DNA from: Verrucomicrobiota bacterium
GTDB lineage: Bacteria > Verrucomicrobiota > Verrucomicrobiia > Opitutales > Opitutaceae
NCBI GenBank assembly: GCA_023433275.1
Contig: JAEZDN010000091.1
Coordinates: forward strand, 1-28,383
Length of the DNA stretch: 28,383 nucleotides
Reading direction: 5' to 3'
The number at the start of each line of letters is the position of its first letter. Position 1 is the stretch's first letter. The position numbers and the translations under genes are program-made. Positions 1 to 6,645 of the stretch are shown here, one piece after another. Under the pieces are notes generated by a model. It was not told where the DNA came from. It did not search any database and saw nothing but the letters and a program-made list of their open reading frames with translations.

Positions 1-8
1 ATGCGCGA

Positions 9-36
9 GGTCGCCGCAAGCGGCGACCCTACGGGG
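9..36 (-). repeat. REP-like palindrome with GTAG head
   Basis: Positions 9-17 and 20-28 form a perfect 9-bp inverted repeat with a 2-nt AA loop. On the minus strand the stem is preceded by CCCCGTAGG, the GTAG head typical of repetitive extragenic palindromes. It has the same layout as the elements at 20975-21002 and 24281-24359 but a different stem sequence. It lies directly upstream of the first gene. Confidence 0.6.
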
Positions 37-53
37 AGTAAATCCACCCAGAT

Positions 54-1292
54 ATGACTCGCGACACGGTCACCGGCATCGCTGAAGACCCGCCCGACGC
101 GGGGCTGGGGCGGCGCTTCCGGGTCGCGTGGGGCTTTCTGCTCGTGTCCGTCCTGATCGGCCTCGGGTTGCGGCTGGAGTGGGTGCGGCCGTGGACCACA
201 CTCGATTACAACAACCTGCTGCACGCGCACTCGCACGTCGCCTTTCTTGGCTGGGTGTTCAACGCGTTCTTCGTGGCGGCGCTGCGGCATTTCGTGCCGG
301 CGGCGGAGACGCGAAGCTACGACCGGATCTGGTGGACGATGCAGCTCGGCGTGGCAGGGATGCTGGTGACGTTTCCGTTCCAGGGCTACGCCCCGGCGAG
401 CATTGCGTTTTCCACGATCCACATGGCGGCGGCGTTCGTGTTCGCGGCAAGACTCTGGCGGCGCAACGGTGCGTCGCCGGCCGCGCGGTTGCACCTGCGT
501 TTGGCGCTGGGTTTCATGCTCCTGTCCGGCACGGGCCCTCTTGCGCTGGGTGTGCTCCCCGCCCTCGGGTTGCGGGAATCGTCCGCGTTCACGCTCGCGA
601 TCTACTTTTATCTTCACTGCCAGTTCAACGGGTGGTTTTCGTTTTTTCTCCAGGCCCTGCTGCTGCAGCGGGCGCATGAGGAGCGATGGCCCGTGGACCC
701 GGCGCAAGCCGCACGGGCCGGGTGGTGGCTGGCCGTCGGGGGGCTGCTGGTTTTCGCGCTCTCGACATTGTGGGCGCAGCCCCCGGCGGGCACGGTGTGG
801 ATCGCCAGGGCCGGTGGAATCATCCAGGCCTTCGGCGCGCTGGGATTGCTCGGCGCCGTGCGGCGGGTTCCGTGGCCGGTTGACCGGACGGTGCGCGTGC
901 TTGCCGCGGTGGCGGTGGGCGCGTGGTTGCTGAAGCACGGCCTGCACCTCGCCGGTTCGTGGCCGGGGCTGGCGGCGCTCGCCGAGCAGCGTTTCGTGGC
1001 CATTGCGTTCCTGCACCTGATCTTCCTCGGGTTCGTGACTCCGGCGCTGCTCGTCTGGGCACACAGCCAGGGCTGGCTGCCGCACGGCGTGCGGCTGGGA
1101 GCCGGTGTGGCGATGTTGCTGGCGGGAACGGCCACATCGGAAGTGTTGCTGGCGGGACCGGCCGTCTTGTCGCTGGCCGGTGGGTGGACGTGGTCCTGGT
1201 CGCTCCCTCTGCCGCTCTTTGTGGCGTCCGCGTTGCTGGTCGCGGGAGTGGCGTGCCTCTGGCCCTCCGGGCGGAAAACGCCTGGAGCATGA
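54..1292 (+). CDS. Polytopic His-rich membrane protein, haem-copper-oxidase subunit I-like
   Basis: A 412-residue protein of roughly 11-12 hydrophobic segments with histidines placed inside predicted helices. These include H57, H59 and H61 in a LHAHSHVAFLGW motif, then FSTIHMAAAF, YLHCQFNGWF, KHGLHLAG and FLHLIFLGF. Intramembrane histidines in short helix motifs resemble haem-ligating helices of haem-copper oxidase subunit I or NnrS-type proteins, but the full set of oxidase ligands is not recognisable. A haem-binding role in NO or oxygen metabolism is inferred from this pattern and from the neighbours (CopD-like, DNR, globin, RIC). Its TGA stop lies inside the DNR box of the next operon. ATG 54 is used; no clear Shine-Dalgarno is seen. 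The reading frame is secure, the exact function is not. Confidence 0.75.
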   Translation: MTRDTVTGIAEDPPDAGLGRRFRVAWGFLLVSVLIGLGLRLEWVRPWTTLDYNNLLHAHSHVAFLGWVFNAFFVAALRHFVPAAETRSYDRIWWTMQLGVAGMLVTFPFQGYAPASIAFSTIHMAAAFVFAARLWRRNGASPAARLHLRLALGFMLLSGTGPLALGVLPALGLRESSAFTLAIYFYLHCQFNGWFSFFLQALLLQRAHEERWPVDPAQAARAGWWLAVGGLLVFALSTLWAQPPAGTVWIARAGGIIQAFGALGLLGAVRRVPWPVDRTVRVLAAVAVGAWLLKHGLHLAGSWPGLAALAEQRFVAIAFLHLIFLGFVTPALLVWAHSQGWLPHGVRLGAGVAMLLAGTATSEVLLAGPAVLSLAGGWTWSWSLPLPLFVASALLVAGVACLWPSGRKTPGA

Positions 1293-1337
1293 CCTGGGTC
1301 AAGGCGGTCGAAGCCGCGTTGGGCTAGGGTGGGCCTC
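1289..1337 (+). promoter_or_regulatory. FNR/DNR-type box and -10 of the copD-cupin-dnr operon
   Basis: ATGAC-CTGG-GTCAA at 1289-1302 is an imperfect dyad of the FNR/DNR type (consensus TTGAT-N4-ATCAA). A -10-like TAGGGT lies at 1325-1330. The dyad centre at 1295.5 puts a class II start (centre at -41.5) at about 1337, in agreement with the -10. The site shares 15 of 17 bases (TGAYCTGGSTCAAGGCG) and exact spacing with the site at 3603. The operon includes the DNR-like gene itself, so autoregulation is likely. Confidence 0.65.
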
Positions 1338-1345
1338 TCCACGCC

Positions 1346-1810
1346 ATGGGCACCACCACGTACTACCTCCTGCTCACCCTGCACATCCTGGGAGCCACGC
1401 TCTGGACCGGCGGGCACCTGGTGCTGGCCACGACCGTGTTGCCCCGCGCGCTGCGGGCGGGGCGGGCGTCGATCCTCACCGATTTTGAACAGGGCTACGA
1501 GCGGGTCGGCATGCCTGCGCTCGGGGTGCAAATCGTGACGGGCCTCCTGCTCGCCTACCGTCTGCTCGGCGCCCCGGCGAACTGGTTCACCGCGGCACCG
1601 CTGGCGCACGTCGTGCAGTTCAAGCTCCTGTGCCTGGTAGGGACGGCGGCTTTGGCCATCCATGCCAAGACGCGAGTGATTCCCCGACTGAATGACGGCA
1701 ACCTGCCGGTCATGGCGTGGCATATCGCCGGCGTGACCGCCTTTTCCGTGCTCTTCGTGCTGGCGGGAGCCAGTGCGCGGCTCGGCGGCTTTCCCTTTTT
1801 CCAATCCTGA
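1346..1810 (+). CDS. CopD-like small membrane protein
   Basis: A 154-residue protein with four predicted membrane helices. It opens with LHILGATLWTGGHLVLA, a histidine-containing first helix typical of the CopD/integral membrane family. Further histidines sit in LAHVVQFK, AIHAK and AWHIAG, and could bind haem or copper. It is the first gene of a likely operon: the cupin starts 6 nt downstream and the DNR regulator follows. The DNR-type promoter just upstream suggests induction by NO or low oxygen. Whether the role is copper uptake or haem-based redox chemistry cannot be decided from sequence. ATG 1346 is the first start after the predicted transcription start near 1337, leaving a leader of about 9 nt without a Shine-Dalgarno. 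Confidence 0.75.
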   Translation: MGTTTYYLLLTLHILGATLWTGGHLVLATTVLPRALRAGRASILTDFEQGYERVGMPALGVQIVTGLLLAYRLLGAPANWFTAAPLAHVVQFKLLCLVGTAALAIHAKTRVIPRLNDGNLPVMAWHIAGVTAFSVLFVLAGASARLGGFPFFQS

Positions 1811-1816
1811 ATCATC

Positions 1817-2173
1817 ATGTCAAAAGCTGCTCTCCTCTCCACTGACCAAGCTGCCGTGTGCACGTTGACCGCGCCCGCGCAGAACGTCGCCCATGGCATC
1901 GTCAGCCAGGCGGTGCTCACCGCCCCCGGCCTGCGGGTCACCTTGTTCCGCTTCGCGGCCGGGCAGGAGCTGTCCGAGCACACCACCCCGGCCCGGGCGC
2001 TGGTGCAGGTGCTCGGGGGCGCGTGCGAGTTCACGTTTCCGGATCGCGTGCAGCGGCTGGCCGCAGGGGACCTCCTGCACATGCCGCCCAAGCTCCCCCA
2101 CGCCGTGCGCGCCCTGGAGGACCTGACAATCCTGATCACGCAGGCGACGCCGCCGCCCGCCGCGGGCAAATAA
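1817..2173 (+). CDS. Small cupin-domain protein
   Basis: A 118-residue single-domain cupin (RmlC-like barrel). The first cupin motif is degenerate: SEHTTPARALVQVLGG keeps one histidine but lacks the usual second His and Glu. The second motif region reads GDLLHMPPKLPHAV with the conserved proline and histidine. Metal binding is therefore uncertain. Small cupins of this kind often occur next to haem or NO-response genes as sensors or binding proteins, but no substrate can be named. It begins 6 nt after the CopD-like gene and ends 41 nt before the regulator, so the three are probably co-transcribed. Confidence 0.8.
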   Translation: MSKAALLSTDQAAVCTLTAPAQNVAHGIVSQAVLTAPGLRVTLFRFAAGQELSEHTTPARALVQVLGGACEFTFPDRVQRLAAGDLLHMPPKLPHAVRALEDLTILITQATPPPAAGK

Positions 2174-2214
2174 GTCGCGACTCGGGCGAGCCGGTCGTGC
2201 AAGCTTGGGATGTC

Positions 2215-2934
2215 ATGCCGATTTCCCCGCGCACCCCCGACCTGAAGCTGACCGGGCTGGTCAGCTCATTGCGTTGCTGCCAGCTCTTCACGGGCTTGTC
2301 GGCGGAGGATCTCGCCGCCATCGCGGGTTTCACGCAGGTGCTGCGACTGGGGAAGGACGATTCGCTTTTTCTCGAGGGCGAGGCTTCGCGGGGTTTTTAT
2401 GTGGTGCAGGCCGGCGCCATCAATGTCCACCGCGTCAGTGCCACGGGGAAGGAGCAGGTGATCCACGTGTTTCGCTCCGGCGAATCCTTTGCGGAGGCGG
2501 CGCTGGCTTCGCCGACGGGTTATCCGGCCAACGCCCGGGCCGTGGAGCCCTCGACGGTGCTGCTCATTCCCAAGGGCCCCATTCTCGAGCTCATCGGCCG
2601 TCGTCCCGACCTGGCGCTGCGCATGCTGGGCTCGATGAGCGCGCACTTGCGCGTGCTGGTCGGGGCTCTTGACGACCTGACCCTGAAGGATGTGGAGACG
2701 CGGATGCTCAACTGGCTCGTCAAGCACGGGCGCTCCGCCCGCAGCGGCGTGATCCAGCTCCCGGGCACGAAGCGCACCCTCGCCGCGGAACTCGGCACGA
2801 GCAGCGAAACGCTCTCGCGCACGCTCGCGCGGCTGCGGGACCAGCAGTTGATCACGGTTGGCGCGAGGACTCTCACGGTGCATGAGGGCGCGCGCCTTGA
2901 AGCCATGCTGCGCCGGAACCTGGGCGAGGCCTGA
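2215..2934 (+). CDS. dnr: CRP/FNR-family regulator, DNR-like (NO/low-oxygen responsive)
   Basis: A 239-residue regulator. Residues about 20-140 are the cyclic-nucleotide-type beta barrel (FYVVQAGAINVHR, GESFAEAAL). A dimerisation helix lies near 135-160, and a winged helix-turn-helix follows with recognition helix SSETLSRTLARLRD. E198, S201 and R202 form the E-xx-SR signature that reads TTGA/TCAA half-sites in FNR and DNR. The cysteine set that holds FNR's Fe-S cluster is absent (only C21-C22 near the N-terminus), which favours a DNR-type, possibly haem-dependent NO sensor. An in-frame extension runs back to 1858 but overlaps the cupin gene and has no homology-like content, so ATG 2215 is chosen. 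DNR boxes before its own operon and before RIC fit this protein as regulator. Confidence 0.85.
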   Translation: MPISPRTPDLKLTGLVSSLRCCQLFTGLSAEDLAAIAGFTQVLRLGKDDSLFLEGEASRGFYVVQAGAINVHRVSATGKEQVIHVFRSGESFAEAALASPTGYPANARAVEPSTVLLIPKGPILELIGRRPDLALRMLGSMSAHLRVLVGALDDLTLKDVETRMLNWLVKHGRSARSGVIQLPGTKRTLAAELGTSSETLSRTLARLRDQQLITVGARTLTVHEGARLEAMLRRNLGEA

Positions 2935-2954
2935 AGCGGACTCATGCAGTCTAG

Positions 2955-3103
2955 CCACAGATTAACACAGATAACACAGATACGGAGGGAGGCTGGCCTC
3001 ACCGATGCCCTCGGATTTCTTTTCACTGGATGGCGAATGCCAATCGCGAGCTCTTAACCGCTGTCAGCCAGTCTGATCTCTGTTCATCTGGGTCCCTCTG
3101 TGG
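2955..3103. repeat. Degenerate CACAGAT-type inverted repeat in intergenic gap
   Basis: The 258-nt gap between the regulator and the globin holds an inverted repeat. The left arm at 2955-2982 begins CCACAGATTAACACAGAT. The right arm at 3075-3103, read in reverse complement, begins CCACAGAGGGACCCAGAT. The arms carry internal CACAGAT iterations and are about 90 nt apart. This resembles a widespread interspersed bacterial repeat. It is AT-richer than its surroundings and no open reading frame of merit crosses it. Confidence 0.55.
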
Positions 3104-3192
3104 TTTCCCACTGAACTATTCCGGCTGAGCCGGCCGCACCAGCGGGGTTGCGGAAACGGGGGGACGAGCCTAGCCTCGATGGCACTCCTGCC

Positions 3193-3606
3193 ATGCCTGA
3201 TCCCACCGCCACCTCCTCCCTGTACGACCGCCTGGGCGGCCGACCGAAGCTCATGGAATTGTTGAAGTACTTCTATGCGGATGTGCGGCAGCATCGGGAG
3301 ATCGGGCCGATTTTTGCCGCCCACATCGACGACTGGCCCGCGCACCTCGAGAAGATAGCCGACTTCTGGTCCGGCGTGACCGGCGGTCCGGCGCGCTACT
3401 CGGGCGCGATGCCCATGAAGCATCTCAACCTCGGCTTGGAGGAGAAGCATTTCGAGGCCTGGCTGGGATTGTGGGGCCGTCATTGCCGGGCCCACCTTCC
3501 CCCGGCTGAAGCCGAGGAGCTGGCGGCGGCCGCGGAAGGCATTGGCCAGCGGTTGCGCCAGATCCTGGCGTTCGCGGCGGACCGCCGGAATTCCGCCGGA
3601 GCTTGA
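3193..3606 (+). CDS. Group III truncated haemoglobin
   Basis: A 137-residue globin of the truncated 2-on-2 fold. Group III hallmarks include LYDRLGG near the N-terminus, FYADVRQHREIGPIF, then DWPAHLEKIADFWS and the proximal-histidine region MPMKHLNL with H77 as likely F8 ligand, followed by HFEAWLGLW. It probably binds O2 or NO at a haem and may act in NO detoxification or oxygen handling beside the adjacent RIC and DNR genes. An in-frame upstream GTG at 3148 would add 15 residues of non-globin sequence; ATG 3193 gives normal family length. Its TGA stop forms part of the DNR box of the next gene. No DNR box was seen upstream of the globin. Confidence 0.9.
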   Translation: MPDPTATSSLYDRLGGRPKLMELLKYFYADVRQHREIGPIFAAHIDDWPAHLEKIADFWSGVTGGPARYSGAMPMKHLNLGLEEKHFEAWLGLWGRHCRAHLPPAEAEELAAAAEGIGQRLRQILAFAADRRNSAGA

Positions 3607-3651
3607 TCTGGCTCAAGGCGCGGCGCGCGCCGCCGCGGTAGGATAGGGGAT
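3603..3651 (+). promoter_or_regulatory. FNR/DNR box and -10 of the RIC gene, near-leaderless start
   Basis: TTGAT-CTGG-CTCAA at 3603-3616 matches 9 of 10 bases of the FNR/DNR consensus. A -10-like TAGGAT occupies 3639-3644. The dyad centre (3609.5) to -10 distance is 29.5 bp, identical to the site at 1289. The class II geometry predicts transcription starting at about 3651, at the ATG of the RIC gene (3650), so the transcript may be leaderless. An AGGA at 3640-3643 could instead act as Shine-Dalgarno if transcription starts further upstream. Confidence 0.7.
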
Positions 3652-4384
3652 GTCCATCAGCACCACGCCCCTCCCCGTCATCACCCTGGAATCCCGCGTC
3701 GGCGACCTCGTCGCCGCCTGCCCCTCGCTGGCCCGCATCTTTCAGCAGCTGCGAATCGATTATTGCTGCGGCGGCCGCCAGAGCCTGGCGGCGGCAAGCA
3801 CCGACCGGGGCCTCGCGCCCGCGACCGTCGTCACGCTGCTCGAAGCCGCGGTCAAGGCCTTGGCGGCCGGGCCGACCGAGGTGGATGCCGCGGCGATGTC
3901 ACTGACCGAACTGGCCAACCACATCGAGGGGACGCACCATGCCTATCTGAAGGAAGAGTTGCCGCGACTCGTGGAAATGGCGGACCGCGTCGCCTACAAG
4001 CATGGGCACCGCGACCCGCAGCTGCGCGAGGTGGCCGCGACGGTGATGGACCTGGCCGGCGACATGATCGCCCACATGCAGAAGGAGGAGGTCGTGCTCT
4101 TCCCGCTCGTCCGGCAGATTGAGGCCGGGGCGCGCGGAGGCTTTCATGCGACCGTGGCGGACCCGATCCGCGCGATGGAGTTGGAGCACGACGACGCGGG
4201 CCGGGCGCTGGCCCGTCTCCGCGAGTTGACGGATGGTTTCGTGCCGGACGGTGAGGCGTGCAACACGCACCGCGCCCTCCTGGCCGGGCTGGCCGAACTG
4301 GAAGAGGACCTGCACCGGCACGTCCACAAGGAGAACAACATTCTCTTCCCTCGCACGCTGGGTCGTCTGGCCGCCGCGTCATGA
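3650..4384 (+). CDS. ric: RIC-type iron-sulfur cluster repair di-iron protein (YtfE/ScdA/NorA family)
   Basis: A 244-residue two-domain protein. The N-terminal ScdA_N (DUF542) domain has VGDLVAACPSLARIF and the diagnostic YCCGG at about residues 41-45. The hemerythrin-like domain follows with metal-ligand motifs ANHIEGTHHAYLKEE, IAHMQKEEVVLFP, MELEHDDAG and RHVHKENNILFP. Family members repair Fe-S clusters damaged by NO or oxidants and bind a non-haem di-iron centre in the cytoplasm. The length equals the family norm. It follows the globin and is preceded by a near-consensus DNR box, which fits NO-induced expression. Confidence 0.93.
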   Translation: MSISTTPLPVITLESRVGDLVAACPSLARIFQQLRIDYCCGGRQSLAAASTDRGLAPATVVTLLEAAVKALAAGPTEVDAAAMSLTELANHIEGTHHAYLKEELPRLVEMADRVAYKHGHRDPQLREVAATVMDLAGDMIAHMQKEEVVLFPLVRQIEAGARGGFHATVADPIRAMELEHDDAGRALARLRELTDGFVPDGEACNTHRALLAGLAELEEDLHRHVHKENNILFPRTLGRLAAAS

Positions 4385-4410
4385 TTGTCGTCGGCGCCTG
4401 ACCGGGCCGG

Positions 4411-4432
4411 GCCGCGTCCCCCGTGACGCGGC
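4411..4432 (+). terminator. Terminator-like hairpin after the RIC gene
   Basis: GCCGCGTC at 4411-4418 pairs perfectly with GACGCGGC at 4425-4432 across a 6-nt loop, 26 nt after the RIC stop codon. No T-run follows, so intrinsic termination is not assured; the hairpin could also protect the 3' end. Confidence 0.35.
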
Positions 4433-4467
4433 GCATACGAGCCCGCCCGGGTCGGGCCGGAACCAAG

Positions 4468-4534
4468 GGCAATTGCCGCCGCAGAACGGGCAAGAAGCGG
4501 CCTGCGCGCGGGCCGTGAATGAGTATACTGGGGT
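4468..4534 (+). promoter_or_regulatory. Promoter region of the universal stress gene
   Basis: TATACT at 4524-4529 is a good -10 hexamer six bases before ATG 4535, so transcription would start at or next to the start codon (leaderless). No -35 match lies 17 bp upstream (CCTGCG), which suggests activator dependence. A perfect 10-bp palindrome, GGCAATTGCC, occupies 4468-4477; its centre lies about 62 bp before the predicted start and could bind a regulator. Confidence 0.4.
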
Positions 4535-5023
4535 ATGAAAACGATCCTGGTACCCCTTGATCTGTCCTCGGCGGCGGTGCACGTGTGCAACGCGGCCTGT
4601 GATCTCGCCCGCCAAGTCGATGCCCGACTGATCCTGCTCCATGTGGTGCAGCCCCCGCCGGTGGTGATGAGCGAGGTGTATGCCTTCGACGCCGGCCAGC
4701 TCACGGAGATGGCCGCCGTGGCGGATCGCTCCGCGGGGAACAGCCTGCGGGCCCTGGAGCGCCACTGCGCCAAGCGCCAGGTTCGCGCCACGGCGGTGAA
4801 GCGAACGGGTGCACCGGTTGCCGCCATCCTGGCCAAGGCGGTTTCCTCCTGGGCCGCCTACATCGTGATGGGTTCGCACGGCCACAGCGCGATCTACGAC
4901 CTGCTGGTCGGCAGCACGGCGCATGGGGTGCTGATGAAGTCACCGTGTCCCGTGCTGGTGGTGCCGCCCAGCCGGCGCAAGGCCTCATCCGGGGCTAGAA
5001 ACGCCGCTGCTGGGGGCGGGTAG
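4535..5023 (+). CDS. Universal stress protein, UspA family
   Basis: A 162-residue single-domain Usp. It starts with MKTILVPLDLSS, the family's first strand, and carries the ATP-binding pattern G-x2-G-x9-G-S/T as MGSHGHSAIYDLLVGSTAH near residues 110-128, then SPCPVLVVP. This pattern indicates a nucleotide-binding UspFA-type protein. Usp proteins accumulate under starvation, oxygen limitation or NO stress, which suits the neighbourhood. The last 15 or so residues (Arg/Ser/Ala/Gly-rich) exceed the domain and look unstructured. The promoter has a clear -10 immediately before the ATG and no Shine-Dalgarno. Confidence 0.9.
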   Translation: MKTILVPLDLSSAAVHVCNAACDLARQVDARLILLHVVQPPPVVMSEVYAFDAGQLTEMAAVADRSAGNSLRALERHCAKRQVRATAVKRTGAPVAAILAKAVSSWAAYIVMGSHGHSAIYDLLVGSTAHGVLMKSPCPVLVVPPSRRKASSGARNAAAGGG

Positions 5024-5047
5024 TGGCGCTGGTAGTGCGGACCGGCA

Positions 5048-5082
5048 TGATATATCAGGTTTGCACCGCCCGAAAAGGGCGG
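5048..5082 (+). promoter_or_regulatory. Palindrome and leader hairpin before the AraC/PocR gene
   Basis: TGATATATCA at 5048-5057 is a perfect palindrome that contains a -10-like ATAT core. A hairpin follows: CCGCCC (5066-5071), loop GAAAA, GGGCGG (5077-5082), ending 13 nt before the GTG start of the regulator. It may terminate the stress-protein transcript, attenuate the regulator or both. No long T-run follows. Confidence 0.35.
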
Positions 5083-5095
5083 CTTCATTCGTGCG

Positions 5096-6010
5096 GTGGT
5101 AACGCCGTCCGACAACGTCCGCCAAAGCAGGGATCTGGTCCGCCAGCTCCATGAATCGGAGATCTTCCGCGATTACGAAAAGGCCTTCCGGGAGACCACC
5201 GGGCTGCCCATCAACCTCCGGCCCATCGAGGCGTTTGATCTCCCGCATCACGGCGACCCGAACGAGAATCCATTCTGTGCGTTGATGGCGAAGACGAACC
5301 AGACCTGTTCCGCCTGCCTGCAATTGCAGAAAAAGGTGGAGCAGGAGGCCCGCATGGAGCCCAAGACGCTGAAATGTTTCGCCGGCCTCTGCGATTCCGC
5401 GGTGCCCGTGCGGGTGGGCGAAAACCTCGTGGCCTTCCTGCAGACCGGCCAAATCCTGCTGCACCAGCCGAATGAGCGGGAATTCAAGAAGTTCACCCGG
5501 GAGCTGATCAATTTCGGCGTGGGCGCCGACTTGAAGCGCCTGGAGGAGGCGTACTTCCAGACGCGCGTGCTCGACAAGAAGCAATACGAGGCGGTCCTGC
5601 GCCTGCTCACCATTTTCGCCCAGCACCTGGCAAGCCTCAGCAACGAGCTCATGGTTTCCGCAAAGCAGGCGGAGTCGCCCATGATCACGCGGGCGAAGGT
5701 CTTCATCGCCGAGCACCAGCACGAGGAGATGTCGCTGCGCCAGGTCGCGGGGGCGGTGAACACCAGTGCGTTTTATTTCTGCAAGATGTTCAAGCAGGCC
5801 ACGGGCCTCACGTTCACCGATTACCTCGCGCGGGTACGCGTCGAGAAGGTCAAGAACCTGCTCCTCAATCCCCACAAGCGGATCAGTGAAGCGGCTTACG
5901 AGGCGGGCTTCCAGTCCCTGTCCCAATTCAACCGCGTGTTCCGCAAGATCGCCGGCGAGGCCCCGACCACCTGGCGCGACAAACTGCAGCGCCGGTCAGC
6001 GACGGGCTGA
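5096..6010 (+). CDS. AraC-family regulator with PocR sensory domain
   Basis: A 304-residue regulator. Residues about 10-140 form a PocR domain (SRDLVRQLHESEIFRDYEKA, ENPFCALM, CSACLQLQ, KCFAGLCDSAVPV), a PAS-like ligand-sensing fold with conserved cysteines (C62, C71, C74, C95, C100 region) that may hold a metal or small ligand. Residues about 200-300 form the double helix-turn-helix of AraC (MSLRQVAGAVNTSAFYFCKM and SEAAYEAGFQSLSQFNRVFR). The start is GTG 5096. PocR-AraC proteins usually control metabolic genes nearby; here the closest candidates are the cbb3 locus and the stress protein. The ligand is unknown. It converges on, and overlaps by 15 nt, the next gene. Confidence 0.88.
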   Translation: MVTPSDNVRQSRDLVRQLHESEIFRDYEKAFRETTGLPINLRPIEAFDLPHHGDPNENPFCALMAKTNQTCSACLQLQKKVEQEARMEPKTLKCFAGLCDSAVPVRVGENLVAFLQTGQILLHQPNEREFKKFTRELINFGVGADLKRLEEAYFQTRVLDKKQYEAVLRLLTIFAQHLASLSNELMVSAKQAESPMITRAKVFIAEHQHEEMSLRQVAGAVNTSAFYFCKMFKQATGLTFTDYLARVRVEKVKNLLLNPHKRISEAAYEAGFQSLSQFNRVFRKIAGEAPTTWRDKLQRRSATG

Positions 6011-6463
6011 GTCCGGCACGTGCGGGTGAGTGCTCCCGGGCAGCTCGCAATGGTGGGGGACATGCTTGTGCTGGCACACCGAGCACAGCGTCTGGATTTC
6101 CTGGCGGGCCAGGGCTTGGAAACGGGACAGGACCTCCTCCAAGTGAGGCCCCAAGGCTGATCCGGCGGCGGCGTGCAAGGCGAGCTCGCCCGTCGTGAAG
6201 TATTTCAGGAGCGGATTGAGACCGCAGGCACAATAGCGGTGGACGGACCCGACCACGGGCTCGCAATGGCGGAGCCACTGCGCGCCGGCCCCCGCTGAAT
6301 CGAGACCCGCGGTCAGTTGTTCCAGCGTGGCGTCCATCAGGTACACCAGCGTGTCCGGCCGCCCCAGTGGCGTGATCGTCGGTTCCCCGTTCAGAAGCTG
6401 GCCCCACTCGCTTTTTATTTCGGGTCGGAGCGAGTTCAGGGTCTGGAGCAGGGCCGGGGTCAC
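5996..6463 (-). CDS. Unrecognised Cys/His-rich protein, divergent from the cbb3 locus
   Basis: A 155-residue soluble protein with no domain recognised with certainty. Residues 1-60 are helical (LRPEIKSEWGQLLNG, DTLVYLMDATLEQL) and faintly resemble the N-terminal helical domain of RsbR-type proteins. The rest holds likely metal or haem ligands: C67, C78-x-C80, C127-x2-C130, H132, H134, H137, H138 and C139. The start is GTG 6463; there is no in-frame ATG. On the minus strand a TGATAT hexamer (6473-6468) lies just upstream, so the transcript may be leaderless. It shares a divergent intergenic region containing a 14-bp inverted repeat with ccoS, so a role in oxidase regulation or cofactor handling is plausible but unproven. 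Confidence 0.7.
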   Translation of the reverse strand: MTPALLQTLNSLRPEIKSEWGQLLNGEPTITPLGRPDTLVYLMDATLEQLTAGLDSAGAGAQWLRHCEPVVGSVHRYCACGLNPLLKYFTTGELALHAAAGSALGPHLEEVLSRFQALARQEIQTLCSVCQHKHVPHHCELPGSTHPHVPDSARR

Positions 6464-6516
6464 GGGAATATCATGCCACAGGGCCCGGCGGCCTGCGCCG
6501 CAGGGGTTGCGGGCCT

Positions 6517-6598
6517 CTGCGCATTTCTTGGGAGGCAGGCATGCCCGGGCTGCAGCGATTTACCAAGTCCTGCCGTGCCAAGGGCAAGAAATGCGCAG
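6517..6598. repeat. 14-bp perfect inverted repeat in the divergent cbb3 promoter region
   Basis: CTGCGCATTTCTTG at 6517-6530 is repeated in inverted form as CAAGAAATGCGCAG at 6585-6598, with 54 nt between. It lies between the divergent gene starts at 6463 and 6646. Each arm is about 47-54 nt from one start codon (54 nt from 6463, 47 nt from 6646), so the layout is nearly symmetric. It may be a paired operator or a duplicated promoter element. Confidence 0.6.
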
Positions 6599-6645
6599 CC
6601 GGCGGGGAGCCGGAAACGCTATCTTGGACCGGACATTTCCACGCC

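Noticed and set aside
1858..2214. N-terminal extension of the DNR-like regulator
   Set aside because: It overlaps the cupin gene and codes for Arg/Gly-rich sequence unlike any CRP/FNR protein; ATG 2215 gives normal family length.
4468..4493. FNR/DNR box before the universal stress gene
   Set aside because: The only dyads are GGCAATTGCC and a TTGCC/GGCAA pair with 11 nt between; neither matches TTGAT-N4-ATCAA spacing or bases.
6541..6645. Upstream ATG for the CcoS-like protein
   Set aside because: It would put 35 polar residues before the membrane helix and across the inverted-repeat arm, unlike CcoS proteins.
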